From NCBI RefSeq assembly GCF_002514735.1, contig NZ_NBWU01000004.1:372001-436000 (forward strand): DNA of 64,000 nt, in the 5' to 3' direction. Below are positions 35,201 through 45,220 of this stretch, one piece after another. The notes under the pieces were generated by a model, which was not told the DNA's origin, ran no database searches, and saw only the letters and a program-made list of their open reading frames with translations. The translations under genes were made by a program, and so were the position numbers. The stretch's first letter is position 1. Every line of letters begins with the position of its first letter. The DNA is from Sediminicola luteus. Lineage in GTDB: Bacteria; Bacteroidota; Bacteroidia; Flavobacteriales; Flavobacteriaceae.

Positions 35201-36687
35201 TGGAAAATCAGCATACCCTTACACCCAAACTTATTAAGAAACTATGGATCGCTTTTACCACGCTTATCCTTTTAATGGGACTGAGTTACGTATTGATCAC
35301 AGCCTATTTTGCCAACAAATACAACCAGCGGATCATTCAGCAGGTGAACTGGAACGTGGCCCAACACGTTATTGAGGAAAAATTTGCCGAGACCCCACCC
35401 TTTCTGGAAGACGGCAGCGTCAACAAAGCCCTTTTCGGTGACTTGATGCACGATATGATGGCCGTAAACCGGGGCATAGAGGTGTATCTTTTAGACCCGG
35501 AAGGCACCATACTCTATTCTGTGGTATTGGACCATGAAAAAGGAGCGCCGGTGCGCAAGATAGACCTGGCCCCTGTTCAAGAATTCCTGGGGCAAACCGG
35601 CGATAAAATCGTTCTGGGCGATGACCCCAGGGGAATGGACCAACGTAAGATATTTTCGGCCGCACCTTTTGAGGTAGATGGTAAATCGGGTTATATCTAT
35701 ATTATTTTAGCCGGAAAGGAGTTTGACCTGATCAGTAGCAACCTCTTAGGCTCCTATTTTTTAAAGCTAGGATTGGGTACTACCCTACTCACTATGCTTT
35801 TCGCGGCCTGTATAGCCTTGCTCAGCATTTGGTTCCTGACCAAGAACCTACGCGAGATCATTAAGATTATTAAACAATTTCAGGAAGGCGATCTTAAGGC
35901 GCGTATCCCTGATCCCGAAAAATCGGATATTGCCCCTTATGCACTCTCTTTTAACGAAATGGCCGATACCATAGTAGACAATATTGAAAAAATACAATCG
36001 GTCGATAGTCTACGCCGGGAATTGATCGCCAATGTTTCGCACGATCTCCGTACCCCTTTGGCCATCATGAAAGGGTATGTAGAGACCATGGTCATGAAAA
36101 AGGACAGCCTACCGCCGACCGAAATGGAGCGTTATTTACAAACCACCCACGACAGTACCGAAAGATTATCACGATTGATCGATCAACTCTTTCAATATTC
36201 CAAACTGGAAGCCGAGCAGGTGAGCCCCCAAAAAGAACCTTTTTCCATTAAAGAACTGTCTTATGACCTGATTGCCAAATTCAAGGTTTTGGCCGAGAAA
36301 AAGGGAATAGACTTGCATTTAGAATATTCCGATACCAATTATATGGTCTTCGCCGATGTGGGCCTTGTTGAACGTGCCATTCAAAACCTGTTGGAAAATG
36401 CCTTAAAATACACTCCGGCCCAAGGCGCGGTAACCCTTTGCCTTAAAAAACTAGGGGAACAGGTAGAAGTACGCGTTACCGATACGGGTGTGGGAATTGC
36501 CCAAAACGAACAAGCCCATATTTTTGATCGCTACCGCCAATTGCCTACGGCCGACAAAAAAATGGGATCAGGTTTAGGTTTGGCCATTGTCAAAAAAATC
36601 ATGGACCTACACCAAACCACCATAACCGTTTTAAGCAAACCCCAAGAAGGCAGCTCTTTTGTGTTTCAATTACCGGCCTATTCATAA
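35200..36687 (+). CDS. Sensor histidine kinase
   Basis: 495 residues. Two membrane segments (about 12-34 and 188-212) flank a periplasmic sensor of about 150 residues, which looks like a PAS or similar fold. After a HAMP linker (NLREIIKIIKQFQEGDLKARI) come HisKA with ANVSHDLRTPLAIMKG, and HATPase with QNLLENALKYTP, DTGVGIAQ and GSGLGLAIV. A standard EnvZ-type kinase paired with the OmpR-type regulator. The signal is not evident. The two sulfatase genes follow after about 300 bases, but control of them is only a guess. Confidence 0.93.
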   Translation: MENQHTLTPKLIKKLWIAFTTLILLMGLSYVLITAYFANKYNQRIIQQVNWNVAQHVIEEKFAETPPFLEDGSVNKALFGDLMHDMMAVNRGIEVYLLDPEGTILYSVVLDHEKGAPVRKIDLAPVQEFLGQTGDKIVLGDDPRGMDQRKIFSAAPFEVDGKSGYIYIILAGKEFDLISSNLLGSYFLKLGLGTTLLTMLFAACIALLSIWFLTKNLREIIKIIKQFQEGDLKARIPDPEKSDIAPYALSFNEMADTIVDNIEKIQSVDSLRRELIANVSHDLRTPLAIMKGYVETMVMKKDSLPPTEMERYLQTTHDSTERLSRLIDQLFQYSKLEAEQVSPQKEPFSIKELSYDLIAKFKVLAEKKGIDLHLEYSDTNYMVFADVGLVERAIQNLLENALKYTPAQGAVTLCLKKLGEQVEVRVTDTGVGIAQNEQAHIFDRYRQLPTADKKMGSGLGLAIVKKIMDLHQTTITVLSKPQEGSSFVFQLPAYS

Positions 36688-36734
36688 GTACTGCTGCAAA
36701 CTCAGTCCATAACAATGGCCAAACATCAAGGATT

Positions 36735-36758
36735 CTAGGCTCTTAGTATTGAGCCTAG
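36735..36758. repeat. Short inverted repeat CTAGGCTC/GAGCCTAG
   Basis: An 8-bp perfect stem (36735-36742 with 36751-36758) with an 8-base loop, 48 bases after the kinase stop. No T run follows, so a terminator is only possible. The rest of the 297-base gap shows nothing firm. Confidence 0.4.
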
Positions 36759-36984
36759 GTTGTACTTTTAACTTCCGGTTTAGCTACGGGCGTATCCCCT
36801 TTATCTATATGGGTTTCCATAGTACTTTAGTATTTACTATATTTCCAAACCAAACATTCTTTCATTTTCCTTAAAAATTGGTGGCATGGTTTAAGGAATC
36901 TCTAAAAATCACCCTGCGGATTAATCCTAGGGTGCTATGAAAGGGTCTAGAGGAGTATAAACTTTATCCGAAACCAAGGAAACC

Positions 36985-38400
36985 ATGCGTAAGACCACCA
37001 ATTACCTGATTCCCCTACTTTTTTGTGCCGTTTTTGGCGGTAACGCCCAATCACCCAATATCATTTTGGTAATGACCGACGATCAAGGTTGGCTAGATGC
37101 CGGCTTTAACGGCAATACCGAAATACAAACACCCCATCTCGATAAAATGGCCTCCGACGGCATTATTCTAGATCGATTTTATTCCGCCTCGGCCGTATGT
37201 TCCCCAACCCGGGCCAGTGTGGTCACTGGCAGGAATCCGTTGCGTATGGGTATTCCTAACGCCAATACGGGGCACCTAAAAACACAGGAATTGACTTTGG
37301 CGGAAATATTAAAAACCCAAGGTTATGCCACCGGACATTTCGGAAAATGGCACTTAGGTACCCTGACTACACAAGAAAAAGATGCCAACCGCGGGGGTCA
37401 GGAAAAAAACGCTCAGCATTTTAGCATACCTAGTATGCACGGCTACGATACCTTTTTCTGTACCGAATCTAAAGTACCGACCTACGACCCTATGCGGGTA
37501 CCTCAAAGTTTTGATGCCGGTGAAAGCAAACGCTATGGCTGGAAAGCCGTGGAAGGCCAACGAAAAGATACCACCTACGGCACCTTCTATTGGGACGGAC
37601 ACGAACAAAAGGTCACCCAAAACCTGAAGGGAGACGATAGCCAGGTTATTATGGATCGTGTGATTCCTTTCATGGAAATGTCGGTAAAGGCCCAAAAGCC
37701 ATTTTTCAGCACCATATGGTTCCATACACCGCATTTACCAGTAGTGGCCGATAGCGCCCAACGTGCCCAATACGCCAAACTCGATTTGAGGAAACAAATC
37801 TATTACGGTACCCTGACCGCCATGGACCAGCAAATGGGACGCTTATGGGAAAAATTGGAAAAAATGGGGGTGGCCGAAAACACCATGATATGGTTTTGTA
37901 GCGATAATGGCCCCGAGAACCGTACGCCCGGAAGCGCTGGCAAATTCAGGGCCCGTAAAAGAAGCCTGTACGAAGGCGGAGTTAGGGTACCTGCTTTCGT
38001 CATTTGGAAAAAAGTACTACAAGGTGGTAGTAGGAATACCACTCCCATGGTTACCAGCGACTATTTACCTACCCTATTGGAGGTTTTAAACATAAAGTAC
38101 CCGAGCACACATCCGTTGGATGGGGAAAGTGTTTGGACAAATCTTTCAAAAGGAAAGCATGAGCGAAAAAAACCGATAGGCTTTTTATACGGCAACCAAT
38201 ATTCTTTGGTGAACAACCGCTATAAATACCTGAGCCCTGATAAGGGTAAAACCTATGAATTATACGATTTGATCAACGATCCGGAAGAAAAGCATAATAT
38301 TATTTCAGAAAACCGGGCCTTGGCCCAAAAAATGCACGCCGAACTCAACTCTTGGATGGTGGCCGTAGATGCGAGTGCAGCGGGTAAAGACTATAAATAA
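36985..38400 (+). CDS. Sulfatase, formylglycine type (S1 family), exported
   Basis: 471 residues. Signal peptide 1-22 (…FGGNA). The S1 sulfatase core has VMTDDQGW with the calcium-binding Asp pair, the formylglycine site CSPTRASVVTGRN (Cys in CxPxR), GKWHLG, and WFCSDNGPENRTPG as the second metal site. It cleaves sulfate esters from sulfated sugars, probably algal or animal polysaccharides. It needs a formylglycine-generating enzyme, not in this window. It is followed by the second sulfatase gene after 16 bases. Confidence 0.93.
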   Translation: MRKTTNYLIPLLFCAVFGGNAQSPNIILVMTDDQGWLDAGFNGNTEIQTPHLDKMASDGIILDRFYSASAVCSPTRASVVTGRNPLRMGIPNANTGHLKTQELTLAEILKTQGYATGHFGKWHLGTLTTQEKDANRGGQEKNAQHFSIPSMHGYDTFFCTESKVPTYDPMRVPQSFDAGESKRYGWKAVEGQRKDTTYGTFYWDGHEQKVTQNLKGDDSQVIMDRVIPFMEMSVKAQKPFFSTIWFHTPHLPVVADSAQRAQYAKLDLRKQIYYGTLTAMDQQMGRLWEKLEKMGVAENTMIWFCSDNGPENRTPGSAGKFRARKRSLYEGGVRVPAFVIWKKVLQGGSRNTTPMVTSDYLPTLLEVLNIKYPSTHPLDGESVWTNLSKGKHERKKPIGFLYGNQYSLVNNRYKYLSPDKGKTYELYDLINDPEEKHNIISENRALAQKMHAELNSWMVAVDASAAGKDYK

Positions 38401-38416
38401 CCGTCAAACCTATTTT

Positions 38417-39856
38417 ATGAAAGTCATCCCTTTTAGAATTTTTACGGCCATCGCGCTTTTGGGAGTGGTATTGTTTTCTTGTAAGGAAGCCCCTAAGACC
38501 GAAGCTCCGGCCAAAAAGCCCAATGTGGTCTTTATTTTTGCTGACGACCACAGTTACAACGCCTTAAGCAATTTAGGCGCAGATCAAGTGTACACCCCCA
38601 ATTTGGATCGATTGCGAAAAAACGGTACCGATTTCTCCCACACCTATAATATGGGCGGCTGGAACGGGGCCATCTGTGTTGCCTCTAGAGCCATGATCAA
38701 TACCGGACAATATATATGGAACGCCCGCCGTACCGATTCCTTGGTGCGTAAAGGCCAACCCACGAACCCATACTGGAGCGAGTATATGCAACAAGCCGGG
38801 TACGACACCTATATGACCGGTAAATGGCATGTATCGCGTAAGGCCGAAGAATTGTTCAATACGGTGGGTCATGTACGTGGTGGTATGCCCCGAAGCGTAA
38901 AAACAGCCTACAACCGCCCTTTAAGTGTTAACGATACTGTTTGGAAATCTACCGATACCATAAACGGTGGCTTTTGGGCCGGCGGCACCCATTGGAGTGA
39001 GGTCGTGGCCAACGATGCGCTTCAGTTCATTGACAGTGCCAAGACCAAAGAGAATCCGTTTTTTATGTATTTGGCCTTTAACGCCCCACATGATCCGAGG
39101 CAAGCGCCGCAGGAGTATTTAGATAAATATCCGTTGGATCAGGTAGCCGTTCCAGAGACTTTTTTAGAGGAGTACCCTTATCACGAAGAAATGGGTGCGG
39201 GCAAAAAGTTACGTGACGAGCGCTTGGCTCCCTATCCGCGTACCCCCTACTCCATTCAGGTACATCGCAAGGAATATTATGCCCTGATAAGTCATATGGA
39301 CACCCAAATCGGTAAGATCCTCGATGCTTTGGAAGCCACGGGCGAAATGGACAATACCTATATCGTGTTTACCGCCGATCATGGTCTATCCGTGGGCCAA
39401 CATGGCCTTTTGGGTAAACAGAATATGTACGACCACAGTGTACGGGTACCCTTTTATGTAGTGGGCCCCGATGTACCAAAAGGAAAAACCATAGATGCCC
39501 CCATTTATTTACAAGATGTGATGCCTACTACCTTGGAATGGGCCCAACAAGCCATACCCGAGCATGTTGAATTCAGTAGCTTGGTACCTTTGATCCAAGG
39601 TAAGGGCAAGGCCCATTTACCCTATATCTACGGGGCCTATACCGAAAACCAACGTATGGTACGTACCGACAGTCATAAACTGATATGGTACCCCAAGGCT
39701 GAAAAAATACGTCTATTCGATTTGAAAAAAGATCCCTTGGAAGAAAACGATGTGGCCGAAGATGCCAATTATGCCGAGGTCAAAACCGATTTGATCGAAA
39801 AATTACAGTCTTTACAGCAAGACATGCACGATCCCATTCCCACTATCGGGAAATAA
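38417..39856 (+). CDS. Sulfatase, formylglycine type (S1 family), lipoprotein
   Basis: 479 residues from ATG 38417 (the longer frame starts inside the previous gene). The lipobox LFSC marks a lipidated Cys. FADDHSYNAL gives the metal-binding Asp pair, and the modification site is CVASRAMINTG, the CxAxR variant of the motif. GKWHVSRK and VFTADHGLSVGQHG follow. Its substrate is unknown; its divergence from the first sulfatase suggests a different sulfate position or sugar. Together they point to use of sulfated polysaccharides, typical of marine flavobacteria. Confidence 0.92.
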   Translation: MKVIPFRIFTAIALLGVVLFSCKEAPKTEAPAKKPNVVFIFADDHSYNALSNLGADQVYTPNLDRLRKNGTDFSHTYNMGGWNGAICVASRAMINTGQYIWNARRTDSLVRKGQPTNPYWSEYMQQAGYDTYMTGKWHVSRKAEELFNTVGHVRGGMPRSVKTAYNRPLSVNDTVWKSTDTINGGFWAGGTHWSEVVANDALQFIDSAKTKENPFFMYLAFNAPHDPRQAPQEYLDKYPLDQVAVPETFLEEYPYHEEMGAGKKLRDERLAPYPRTPYSIQVHRKEYYALISHMDTQIGKILDALEATGEMDNTYIVFTADHGLSVGQHGLLGKQNMYDHSVRVPFYVVGPDVPKGKTIDAPIYLQDVMPTTLEWAQQAIPEHVEFSSLVPLIQGKGKAHLPYIYGAYTENQRMVRTDSHKLIWYPKAEKIRLFDLKKDPLEENDVAEDANYAEVKTDLIEKLQSLQQDMHDPIPTIGK

Positions 39857-39864
39857 ACAACGGA

Positions 39865-42162
39865 TCAGAAACCGTTAGATGGGCGTACCGACTCTTCCCT
39901 AGTGTCGTTACGTCCATTCTTCTTTTTCCCAAAACTATAATTCATTTTGAACCACAAAGGAAGGGCCGGAAGGGCCACATCACTCGCCTGGGTGGTATAA
40001 AAGTCCGAAGCGGTCTTAGTGGTCGTATAGGAATTGAATCGTTTGGCAAAGGGTAGGCCAGAATTGACCGCAAGGGTAAAATTCTTGTTAAGGGCCTTTT
40101 GTATGGAGACAAAGTAAAGTACATCGGCCCGGGTTTTCCCTTGAAAATTGATCCGAGGGCTATTGGCCGAGGCATTTAGCGCGAATTGCCAACCAGTTGC
40201 CCTACTATAGAGTAAACTGCCCCCGCCCTCAATAACCCATCCTTCTCGTGTTGAACTATCGGTCAAGGCTTTTAAGGGTTCGGTATGGTCATAAGAGGTT
40301 TTTATAAACCCGCCAACATCCATATTTTTACCCAAGGCGATTTGGGTATTGAGAAAAGCCCCAATACTTTGCCTTGCTCCAAGGTTCATTGCCTGATCCA
40401 AAAAATAACCTTCGGGTTGTATATGGGTATATAGCCCCTGTACATCTTGGGTATGGCCATAAAACAAGGCCCATTGATACCTATTGTCATTTTTGGCATA
40501 ACTATATTTTGCCTCCACATAATGGTTTATGGCCGGTCGCAATTCCGGATTGCCTCTTTGAATGGTTACGGGATTATGGAACTGCGGACTCGGGTTTAAT
40601 TGATGCCACGATGGTCTAAAGAGCTTTTTGGCATAGGTTACAAACAGTTTCGCCTGCTTTATATCGTGCTCCAAAACCAAGGTCGGTAACACATTGAAGG
40701 TTCTGTCGGAAACTTGGGCCTGACCTAGACTTGTTCTAGCAAATTCCCCTCGTGTTCCGATTTTAATGCCCCAGTTTTTCCACTTCTTCCGATATTCGAT
40801 ATACGATGCCCCAACCCATTCCTTGAAATCGAAACTTTGGAATACCGGATCGTTCAAATGGCGATACCTAAAGTATAACCCTGCCTTAAGCCTTCCTTTT
40901 TCCTTGAGATCATAGCCCGTATCGAAGCGCAGTTTGTAAAAGGTCTGTGCTGTTTCTTGATCGGCCTTTACGGTTTGGTCGGCATACACATAAGCCGTAT
41001 TTCGTGATGCCCGTAAATCGGAAAATGCGGTGTTGAGACTATAATCCCAAAGCTCATTTTCGCCATTTAGGGTCAGGGCGTGGTATTGCTCGCGATTGGC
41101 ATCATCATCCCATCGTTCTCCTTGTGCTTCCCAAGTTTCCTCGGCCCTTTCAAGGTATTGCGAAAATGCCCCGATCAGCTCATTTGAAAAATAGGTGTAG
41201 GTTCCATAATAATCCAACCGCCATTGCTTTGAAAACGGATACGATAGCCCAAAGTGACCTGTTTGGGCCGTATTCCTTTGGTCGTATTCCATATGCGATT
41301 GCCAGTATACGTCTTGGTCAAAAATGGTCTTGGATTCCTTATTTTTCTGATCCAGATACACCCATTCCCCATTATAGGAAGCGAAAATGTCGAGTTTACC
41401 CATGCTATAGCCTAAGTCCAAAGACGGAAAGGCGTATACCAAGTCGGATCGGGTTGGGATATCTACCACAAGGTTCCCATAAAGGGACTCCACATTCGCC
41501 TTACTGACGATAAAATTTAAAACAACCCCTACATCCGCTGCAACACTACTATCATTTTCCAAAACCTCGACCCGTTTTACAAAGGCCATATCCAAACGTT
41601 TGAGATAAGACAAGGGACGATCCACCCCATTCACCCTAACCCTTAGGTTACCGGTACCCTGATAGCGGATCGTTTTATTCAAATCCACCGTAATACCTGG
41701 GATAAATTTCACCACATCGGTCGCGGTAAAACTATTGGCCTGTACTTCTTTGTTTATGGTATAGGAGGTAACCCCCATACCCGTAGTATTTCGGTCTACC
41801 TCCGCAATTAGCACCACTTCATCCAAGGTTTCGGCAGAGGGGCTCATCCAAATGGTTGTAGGCGGCATTTTGGGGTTAAGCTGCATCGTCTCTTTACGGG
41901 TCGCATACCCCAAGGACGAAAAAGTTAGGGTATATTTTCCCAAATGCAAGGGGCCCAAAGAAAACACCCCCTTTTCATCGGTAATACAGCCTTTCCATTC
42001 ACCCGCAATTTCCGTAACCACATTCACAAAGGGTAACGGACTTAGTGTAGTACTATCCAAAACCTTTCCATTTAGCCAAACTTCCTCTTGGGCTTGGGCT
42101 ACACTAAAACTGAAGACCAGCAAGGCGATACCCAAAAATCCTTTTTTAAAAAGCATATCCAT
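39865..42162 (-). CDS. TonB-dependent receptor-like outer membrane protein
   Basis: 765 residues from ATG 42162. A signal peptide (VFSFSVAQA), then a CarboxypepD_reg-like domain (about 28-105: NGKVLDSTTLSPLPFVNVV...), a plug domain (about 130-215, with GMGVTSYTINKEVQANSFTATDVVKFIPGI) and a large beta-barrel of the OMP_b-brl_3 type. It lacks a SusD-like partner, so this is not a classical polysaccharide-utilisation transporter. Ligand unknown. It converges on the sulfatase genes 9 bases away and is separated from the LytTR gene by about 130 bases. Confidence 0.85.
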   Translation of the reverse strand: MDMLFKKGFLGIALLVFSFSVAQAQEEVWLNGKVLDSTTLSPLPFVNVVTEIAGEWKGCITDEKGVFSLGPLHLGKYTLTFSSLGYATRKETMQLNPKMPPTTIWMSPSAETLDEVVLIAEVDRNTTGMGVTSYTINKEVQANSFTATDVVKFIPGITVDLNKTIRYQGTGNLRVRVNGVDRPLSYLKRLDMAFVKRVEVLENDSSVAADVGVVLNFIVSKANVESLYGNLVVDIPTRSDLVYAFPSLDLGYSMGKLDIFASYNGEWVYLDQKNKESKTIFDQDVYWQSHMEYDQRNTAQTGHFGLSYPFSKQWRLDYYGTYTYFSNELIGAFSQYLERAEETWEAQGERWDDDANREQYHALTLNGENELWDYSLNTAFSDLRASRNTAYVYADQTVKADQETAQTFYKLRFDTGYDLKEKGRLKAGLYFRYRHLNDPVFQSFDFKEWVGASYIEYRKKWKNWGIKIGTRGEFARTSLGQAQVSDRTFNVLPTLVLEHDIKQAKLFVTYAKKLFRPSWHQLNPSPQFHNPVTIQRGNPELRPAINHYVEAKYSYAKNDNRYQWALFYGHTQDVQGLYTHIQPEGYFLDQAMNLGARQSIGAFLNTQIALGKNMDVGGFIKTSYDHTEPLKALTDSSTREGWVIEGGGSLLYSRATGWQFALNASANSPRINFQGKTRADVLYFVSIQKALNKNFTLAVNSGLPFAKRFNSYTTTKTASDFYTTQASDVALPALPLWFKMNYSFGKKKNGRNDTREESVRPSNGF

Positions 42163-42296
42163 CACTTGATTTTTGTACAAAGTGAGGGCCTACGGATTCT
42201 TCGCGCAATTTTATGTGATGGGAGTCGTGTTTTTGTTACTTATGGAGCAAAAAGCTAAAAATATGGGCTGAAATGCAAGGAATTTGGTTTGGGTGA

Positions 42297-43124
42297 CTAA
42301 CCCAGTTTTTCCAATACCGTATCGAATTCGGTGGTTTTGTTGCGGGAAACGGGAATCTGTGCATCTATGTTCGTTAACCGTAAACGATAGCCCATACTGT
42401 TTCCGCTTTTAGCTTCTATTTTATACAGGTTGACCATATAGGAACGGTGCGATCGGTAGATAAAGGGAAAATTTTTTAACTGGGCCTCCATTTTGTTCAT
42501 ACTTGAACGAAGTAGCTTATGGGTCACCTCCTGTCCAGAATCGTAAAACAATTTGACGTAATTCCCCTCCGCTTCCAAATAAATGAGATTTTCGGGATCT
42601 ATGTCCAAGAACTCCTTTTTTAGCTCGGATCGGATTCTTATGCTTTGGTTTTTTGTTGGTGTTCCAGCTTCTTTAGAGAATTTGAAATGGCCGTACCACC
42701 ATAAAATAAGTACGGGTAAAGAGCCTCCTAAATAAGTATTACCCATCGAGTCAAAAAAAGTAGCCCAATGCCATCTGGAATTCGGATGGGCCTCTAGGGC
42801 AAATCCGAGAAAATAGCCCACAACACCACCGAAGCTTAGGACCAAAACCATAAAGAGTAAGGCATTGCCCAGGTTATATTCCCGCAAGTATTTACGAAGT
42901 AAAAACAGAAAAGGGATCAAGGCCAAAACAGAGCCCAATACATACATGGCCAAAACCGGATAATATCCAAATTTCTCCGAGGTATTAAAAAACAAGGGTT
43001 TGTAAATAGCCACAAAAAGAACGGATAGCAATCCAAAGCCTAAAGCCCCCTTAAGCGGGTGCATAAGCATATAGTGTGGGGGCGTTTTTCGCTTAAAAAA
43101 ATTTAAATAGCTTGTTATTCCCAT
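42297..43124 (-). CDS. LytTR-family regulator with membrane domain
   Basis: 275 residues from ATG 43124 (a TTG at 43157 extends the frame). Four hydrophobic helices fill about residues 24-150. The LytTR DNA-binding domain covers about 175-275 with LIYLEAEGNYVKLFYDSG and FIYRSHRSYMVNLYKIEAKSG. The membrane part may sense a signal directly without a kinase, as in other Bacteroidota proteins of this layout. The receptor gene downstream on the same strand may be its target; this is inferred from adjacency. Confidence 0.87.
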   Translation of the reverse strand: MGITSYLNFFKRKTPPHYMLMHPLKGALGFGLLSVLFVAIYKPLFFNTSEKFGYYPVLAMYVLGSVLALIPFLFLLRKYLREYNLGNALLFMVLVLSFGGVVGYFLGFALEAHPNSRWHWATFFDSMGNTYLGGSLPVLILWWYGHFKFSKEAGTPTKNQSIRIRSELKKEFLDIDPENLIYLEAEGNYVKLFYDSGQEVTHKLLRSSMNKMEAQLKNFPFIYRSHRSYMVNLYKIEAKSGNSMGYRLRLTNIDAQIPVSRNKTTEFDTVLEKLG

Positions 43125-43187
43125 ACTTATCAAAAGTAAGGCGAATACTGAAAACAAAACATATTTTTAGCCATATGATGGTCTAAA

Positions 43188-43808
43188 CTACTTCCTATGC
43201 CGTTTTTCCAAGACCTTTTCAATATCGGCAAGGGAATAGCCTTTGGCCTGTAGTAAAATCAAATAATGGAACAACAGATCGGAGGACTCTTCCAAAAAGA
43301 GGTGGTCGTTTGTATCCATCGCCTCGATAACGGTTTCTACGGCTTCTTCCCCCACTTTTTGGGCCACCTTATTGATCCCCTTTTGGAACAAGCTGGAAAC
43401 ATAACTCGGTTTCCTGCCACCGGCCTCATGGTCTTCGGCCTGGGCTTTTCGCTGGGCGATAACCTCTTCTAATTTGCTTATAAAACCGAAAGAAGGGGTA
43501 TTGGCCTCAGCCCAACAAGTATCCGTGCCTTTGTGGCAAGTAGGCCCTTGCGGGTGTACTTTTATCAGCAGGGCATCTTGATCACAATCCAATTTAATAT
43601 CGGCCACCAACAAATAGTTTTCACTGGACTCCCCTTTGGTCCAAAGACGTTGTTTGGAGCGGCTGTAAAAAGTGGCCTTACCTGATTTTTGGGTTTCGGC
43701 CAGGGCCTCGGCATCCATATAACCCAACATGAGAACATTTTTGGTGGTTACATCTTGTATTATAGCGGGCACCAAGCCGTCTTTATATTTTTGGAAATTT
43801 ACGTTCAT
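43188..43808 (-). CDS. hisIE: Phosphoribosyl-AMP cyclohydrolase / phosphoribosyl-ATP pyrophosphohydrolase
   Basis: 206 residues, both steps in one chain. The N-terminal HisI half has MLGYMDAEAL, the zinc-binding DCDQDALL and CHKGTDTCW. The C-terminal HisE half has ARKPSYVSSLF-like GRKPSYVSSLFQKGINKVAQKVGEEAVETVIEAM, with the helical NTP pyrophosphatase motif. These are steps 2 and 3 of histidine synthesis. It is the last gene of the operon, 15 bases after hisF. Confidence 0.96.
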   Translation of the reverse strand: MNVNFQKYKDGLVPAIIQDVTTKNVLMLGYMDAEALAETQKSGKATFYSRSKQRLWTKGESSENYLLVADIKLDCDQDALLIKVHPQGPTCHKGTDTCWAEANTPSFGFISKLEEVIAQRKAQAEDHEAGGRKPSYVSSLFQKGINKVAQKVGEEAVETVIEAMDTNDHLFLEESSDLLFHYLILLQAKGYSLADIEKVLEKRHRK

Positions 43809-43823
43809 AACTGATGGGTTTGC

Positions 43824-44585
43824 TTAACTTTCGATACGTACCGCTACTCCGGCCGCGTTTAAATTCTCTTTTAATTCGGGGATTCCGATTTCCTTGAAAT
43901 GGAACACACTGGCCGCTAGGGCCGCATCGGCCTTACCTGCGACAAAGGTATCGGTAAAATGCGACATATGGCCCGCACCACCCGAGGCGATTATGGGTAT
44001 ATTCACCAATTCGGACAACTGGGCCAAAGCTTCATTGGCGAAGCCATTTTTGGTGCCATCGTGATCCATGGAAGTGAACAAAATTTCGCCTGCACCTCTT
44101 TTTTCCACTTCTTGGGCCCAGGCGAACAAATCGAGTTCGGTGGGTACCTTACCCCCTACCAAATGTACTTTCCATTGGTCGTCGATCTGTTTGGCATCAA
44201 TGGCCACTACTACACATTGGGCCCCAAATTTTTCGGAGAGTTCATTTATCAATTCCGGGCGTTTTACCGCTGCGGAGTTTATGGAGACTTTGTCGGCCCC
44301 GTTCCGTAAGAGGATGTCGACATCTTCCACAGCAGAGATACCACCACCAACCGTAAATGGGATATTGATTTTCTGGGCCACCCGTCGTACCAGATCCGCT
44401 AGGGTACGTCGGCGTTCCTCTGTGGCCGAAATATCGAGAAATACCAATTCATCGGCCCCGGTTTGGGCATAAATGGCCGCCAGTTCCACGGGATCTCCCG
44501 CATCGCGCAGGTCTACAAAATTGACCCCCTTTACGGTTCTACCGTTTTTAATATCGAGACAAGGGATAATACGTTTCTTTAACAT
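43824..44585 (-). CDS. hisF: Imidazole glycerol phosphate synthase subunit HisF
   Basis: 253 residues, a (beta/alpha)8 barrel. [19 protein letters not shown] carries the first catalytic Asp, VVAIDAKQ the second, and PFTVGGGI and [12 protein letters not shown] the phosphate-binding loops. It works with HisH to form the imidazole ring and release AICAR. The gene stands 90 bases downstream of the four-helix-bundle gene, unlike the close packing elsewhere in this operon. Confidence 0.97.
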   Translation of the reverse strand: MLKKRIIPCLDIKNGRTVKGVNFVDLRDAGDPVELAAIYAQTGADELVFLDISATEERRRTLADLVRRVAQKINIPFTVGGGISAVEDVDILLRNGADKVSINSAAVKRPELINELSEKFGAQCVVVAIDAKQIDDQWKVHLVGGKVPTELDLFAWAQEVEKRGAGEILFTSMDHDGTKNGFANEALAQLSELVNIPIIASGGAGHMSHFTDTFVAGKADAALAASVFHFKEIGIPELKENLNAAGVAVRIES

Positions 44586-44620
44586 CTTAACTTAATTAAT
44601 TTTCGCACAATGATTTAAGT

Positions 44621-44671
44621 GTGAAGTACCAAGTTTTAGGTACGAAGTACGATTTTCGAAGTTCGAGGTTA
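44621..44671. repeat. Repeat cluster flanking the four-helix-bundle gene, hisF side
   Basis: GTGAAGTACCAAG (44621-44633), GGTACGAAGTACGA (44639-44652) and CGAAGTTCGAGGTTA (44657-44671). These are degenerate versions of the GTGGGAAGTACGAA motif found in the 14-bp array and of the motif on the other side of the gene. Confidence 0.6.
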
Positions 44672-44675
44672 TTAA

Positions 44676-45023
44676 TTACATATTCTTTTTAACTGTTTTA
44701 ATAGAGGCCACTATTATGGCAAGAACTTGATTCGCCTCACTTAACAAATCTTCTATTTTCTGATTACGCTCGGGAATTACCTCGGCAAACAGCTCCAACC
44801 AATATATGGTTTCATCAGCCTCTTCTTCTACAATTTTTAACTTATTTAAAAAATCCGCTGTGCTTTTAGCCCTTTGAGCTGCACGGTAATTGGCCCCTAC
44901 GGAGGCCGAACAACGTATAAGCTGTCTTGCCCAAGCATCATATTCACGGGATTTGGGAACGTCTCGACAAAACAACCAACAGGCTATCGCTAGTTTTTTT
45001 GTTCGTTGTTTTAAATCTTGCAT
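44676..45023 (-). CDS. Four-helix-bundle protein (23S rRNA IVP-like, TIGR02436)
   Basis: 115 residues. The family signature RCSASVGANYRAAQRAKS (about residues 37-54) and the following FLNKLKIVEEEADETIYWLELF are clear. The family includes proteins encoded in intervening sequences of 23S rRNA genes and Avd, the accessory protein of diversity-generating retroelements. Most members have no known role. It is inserted in the his operon on the coding strand, has its own flanking repeats on both sides, and a 14-bp tandem array just upstream. It has no his-related function. No reverse transcriptase is nearby. Confidence 0.93.
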   Translation of the reverse strand: MQDLKQRTKKLAIACWLFCRDVPKSREYDAWARQLIRCSASVGANYRAAQRAKSTADFLNKLKIVEEEADETIYWLELFAEVIPERNQKIEDLLSEANQVLAIIVASIKTVKKNM

Positions 45024-45073
45024 AACCGTTTTTCTTTATATTTTCATTTCCTCTTTTAATTTCCCGCTATAAT

Positions 45074-45104
45074 TACGAGGTTCTAAGTACGAAGTACGAG
45101 GTTA
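45074..45104. repeat. Repeat cluster flanking the four-helix-bundle gene, 5' side
   Basis: ATTACGAGG-like start and AAGTACGAAGTACGAGGTTA (45085-45104). It resembles the hisF-side cluster in the same orientation, so the two may be direct repeats bounding an insert of about 0.5 kb. Confidence 0.55.
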
Positions 45105-45220
45105 AAATTCTTTGTGCATTAATCCTAAACCAGCAAAACTTTCGAATTGAATGTGATTGTTGTCGTTTTATTATCTTAATTTAATTCTATATGTTCTATT
45201 CTCTCTATTCTATCCCCAAA

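Noticed and set aside
39865-42162. SusC-type transporter of a polysaccharide-utilisation locus
   Set aside because: Barrel type and length (765 residues) do not fit SusC, and no SusD gene is adjacent.
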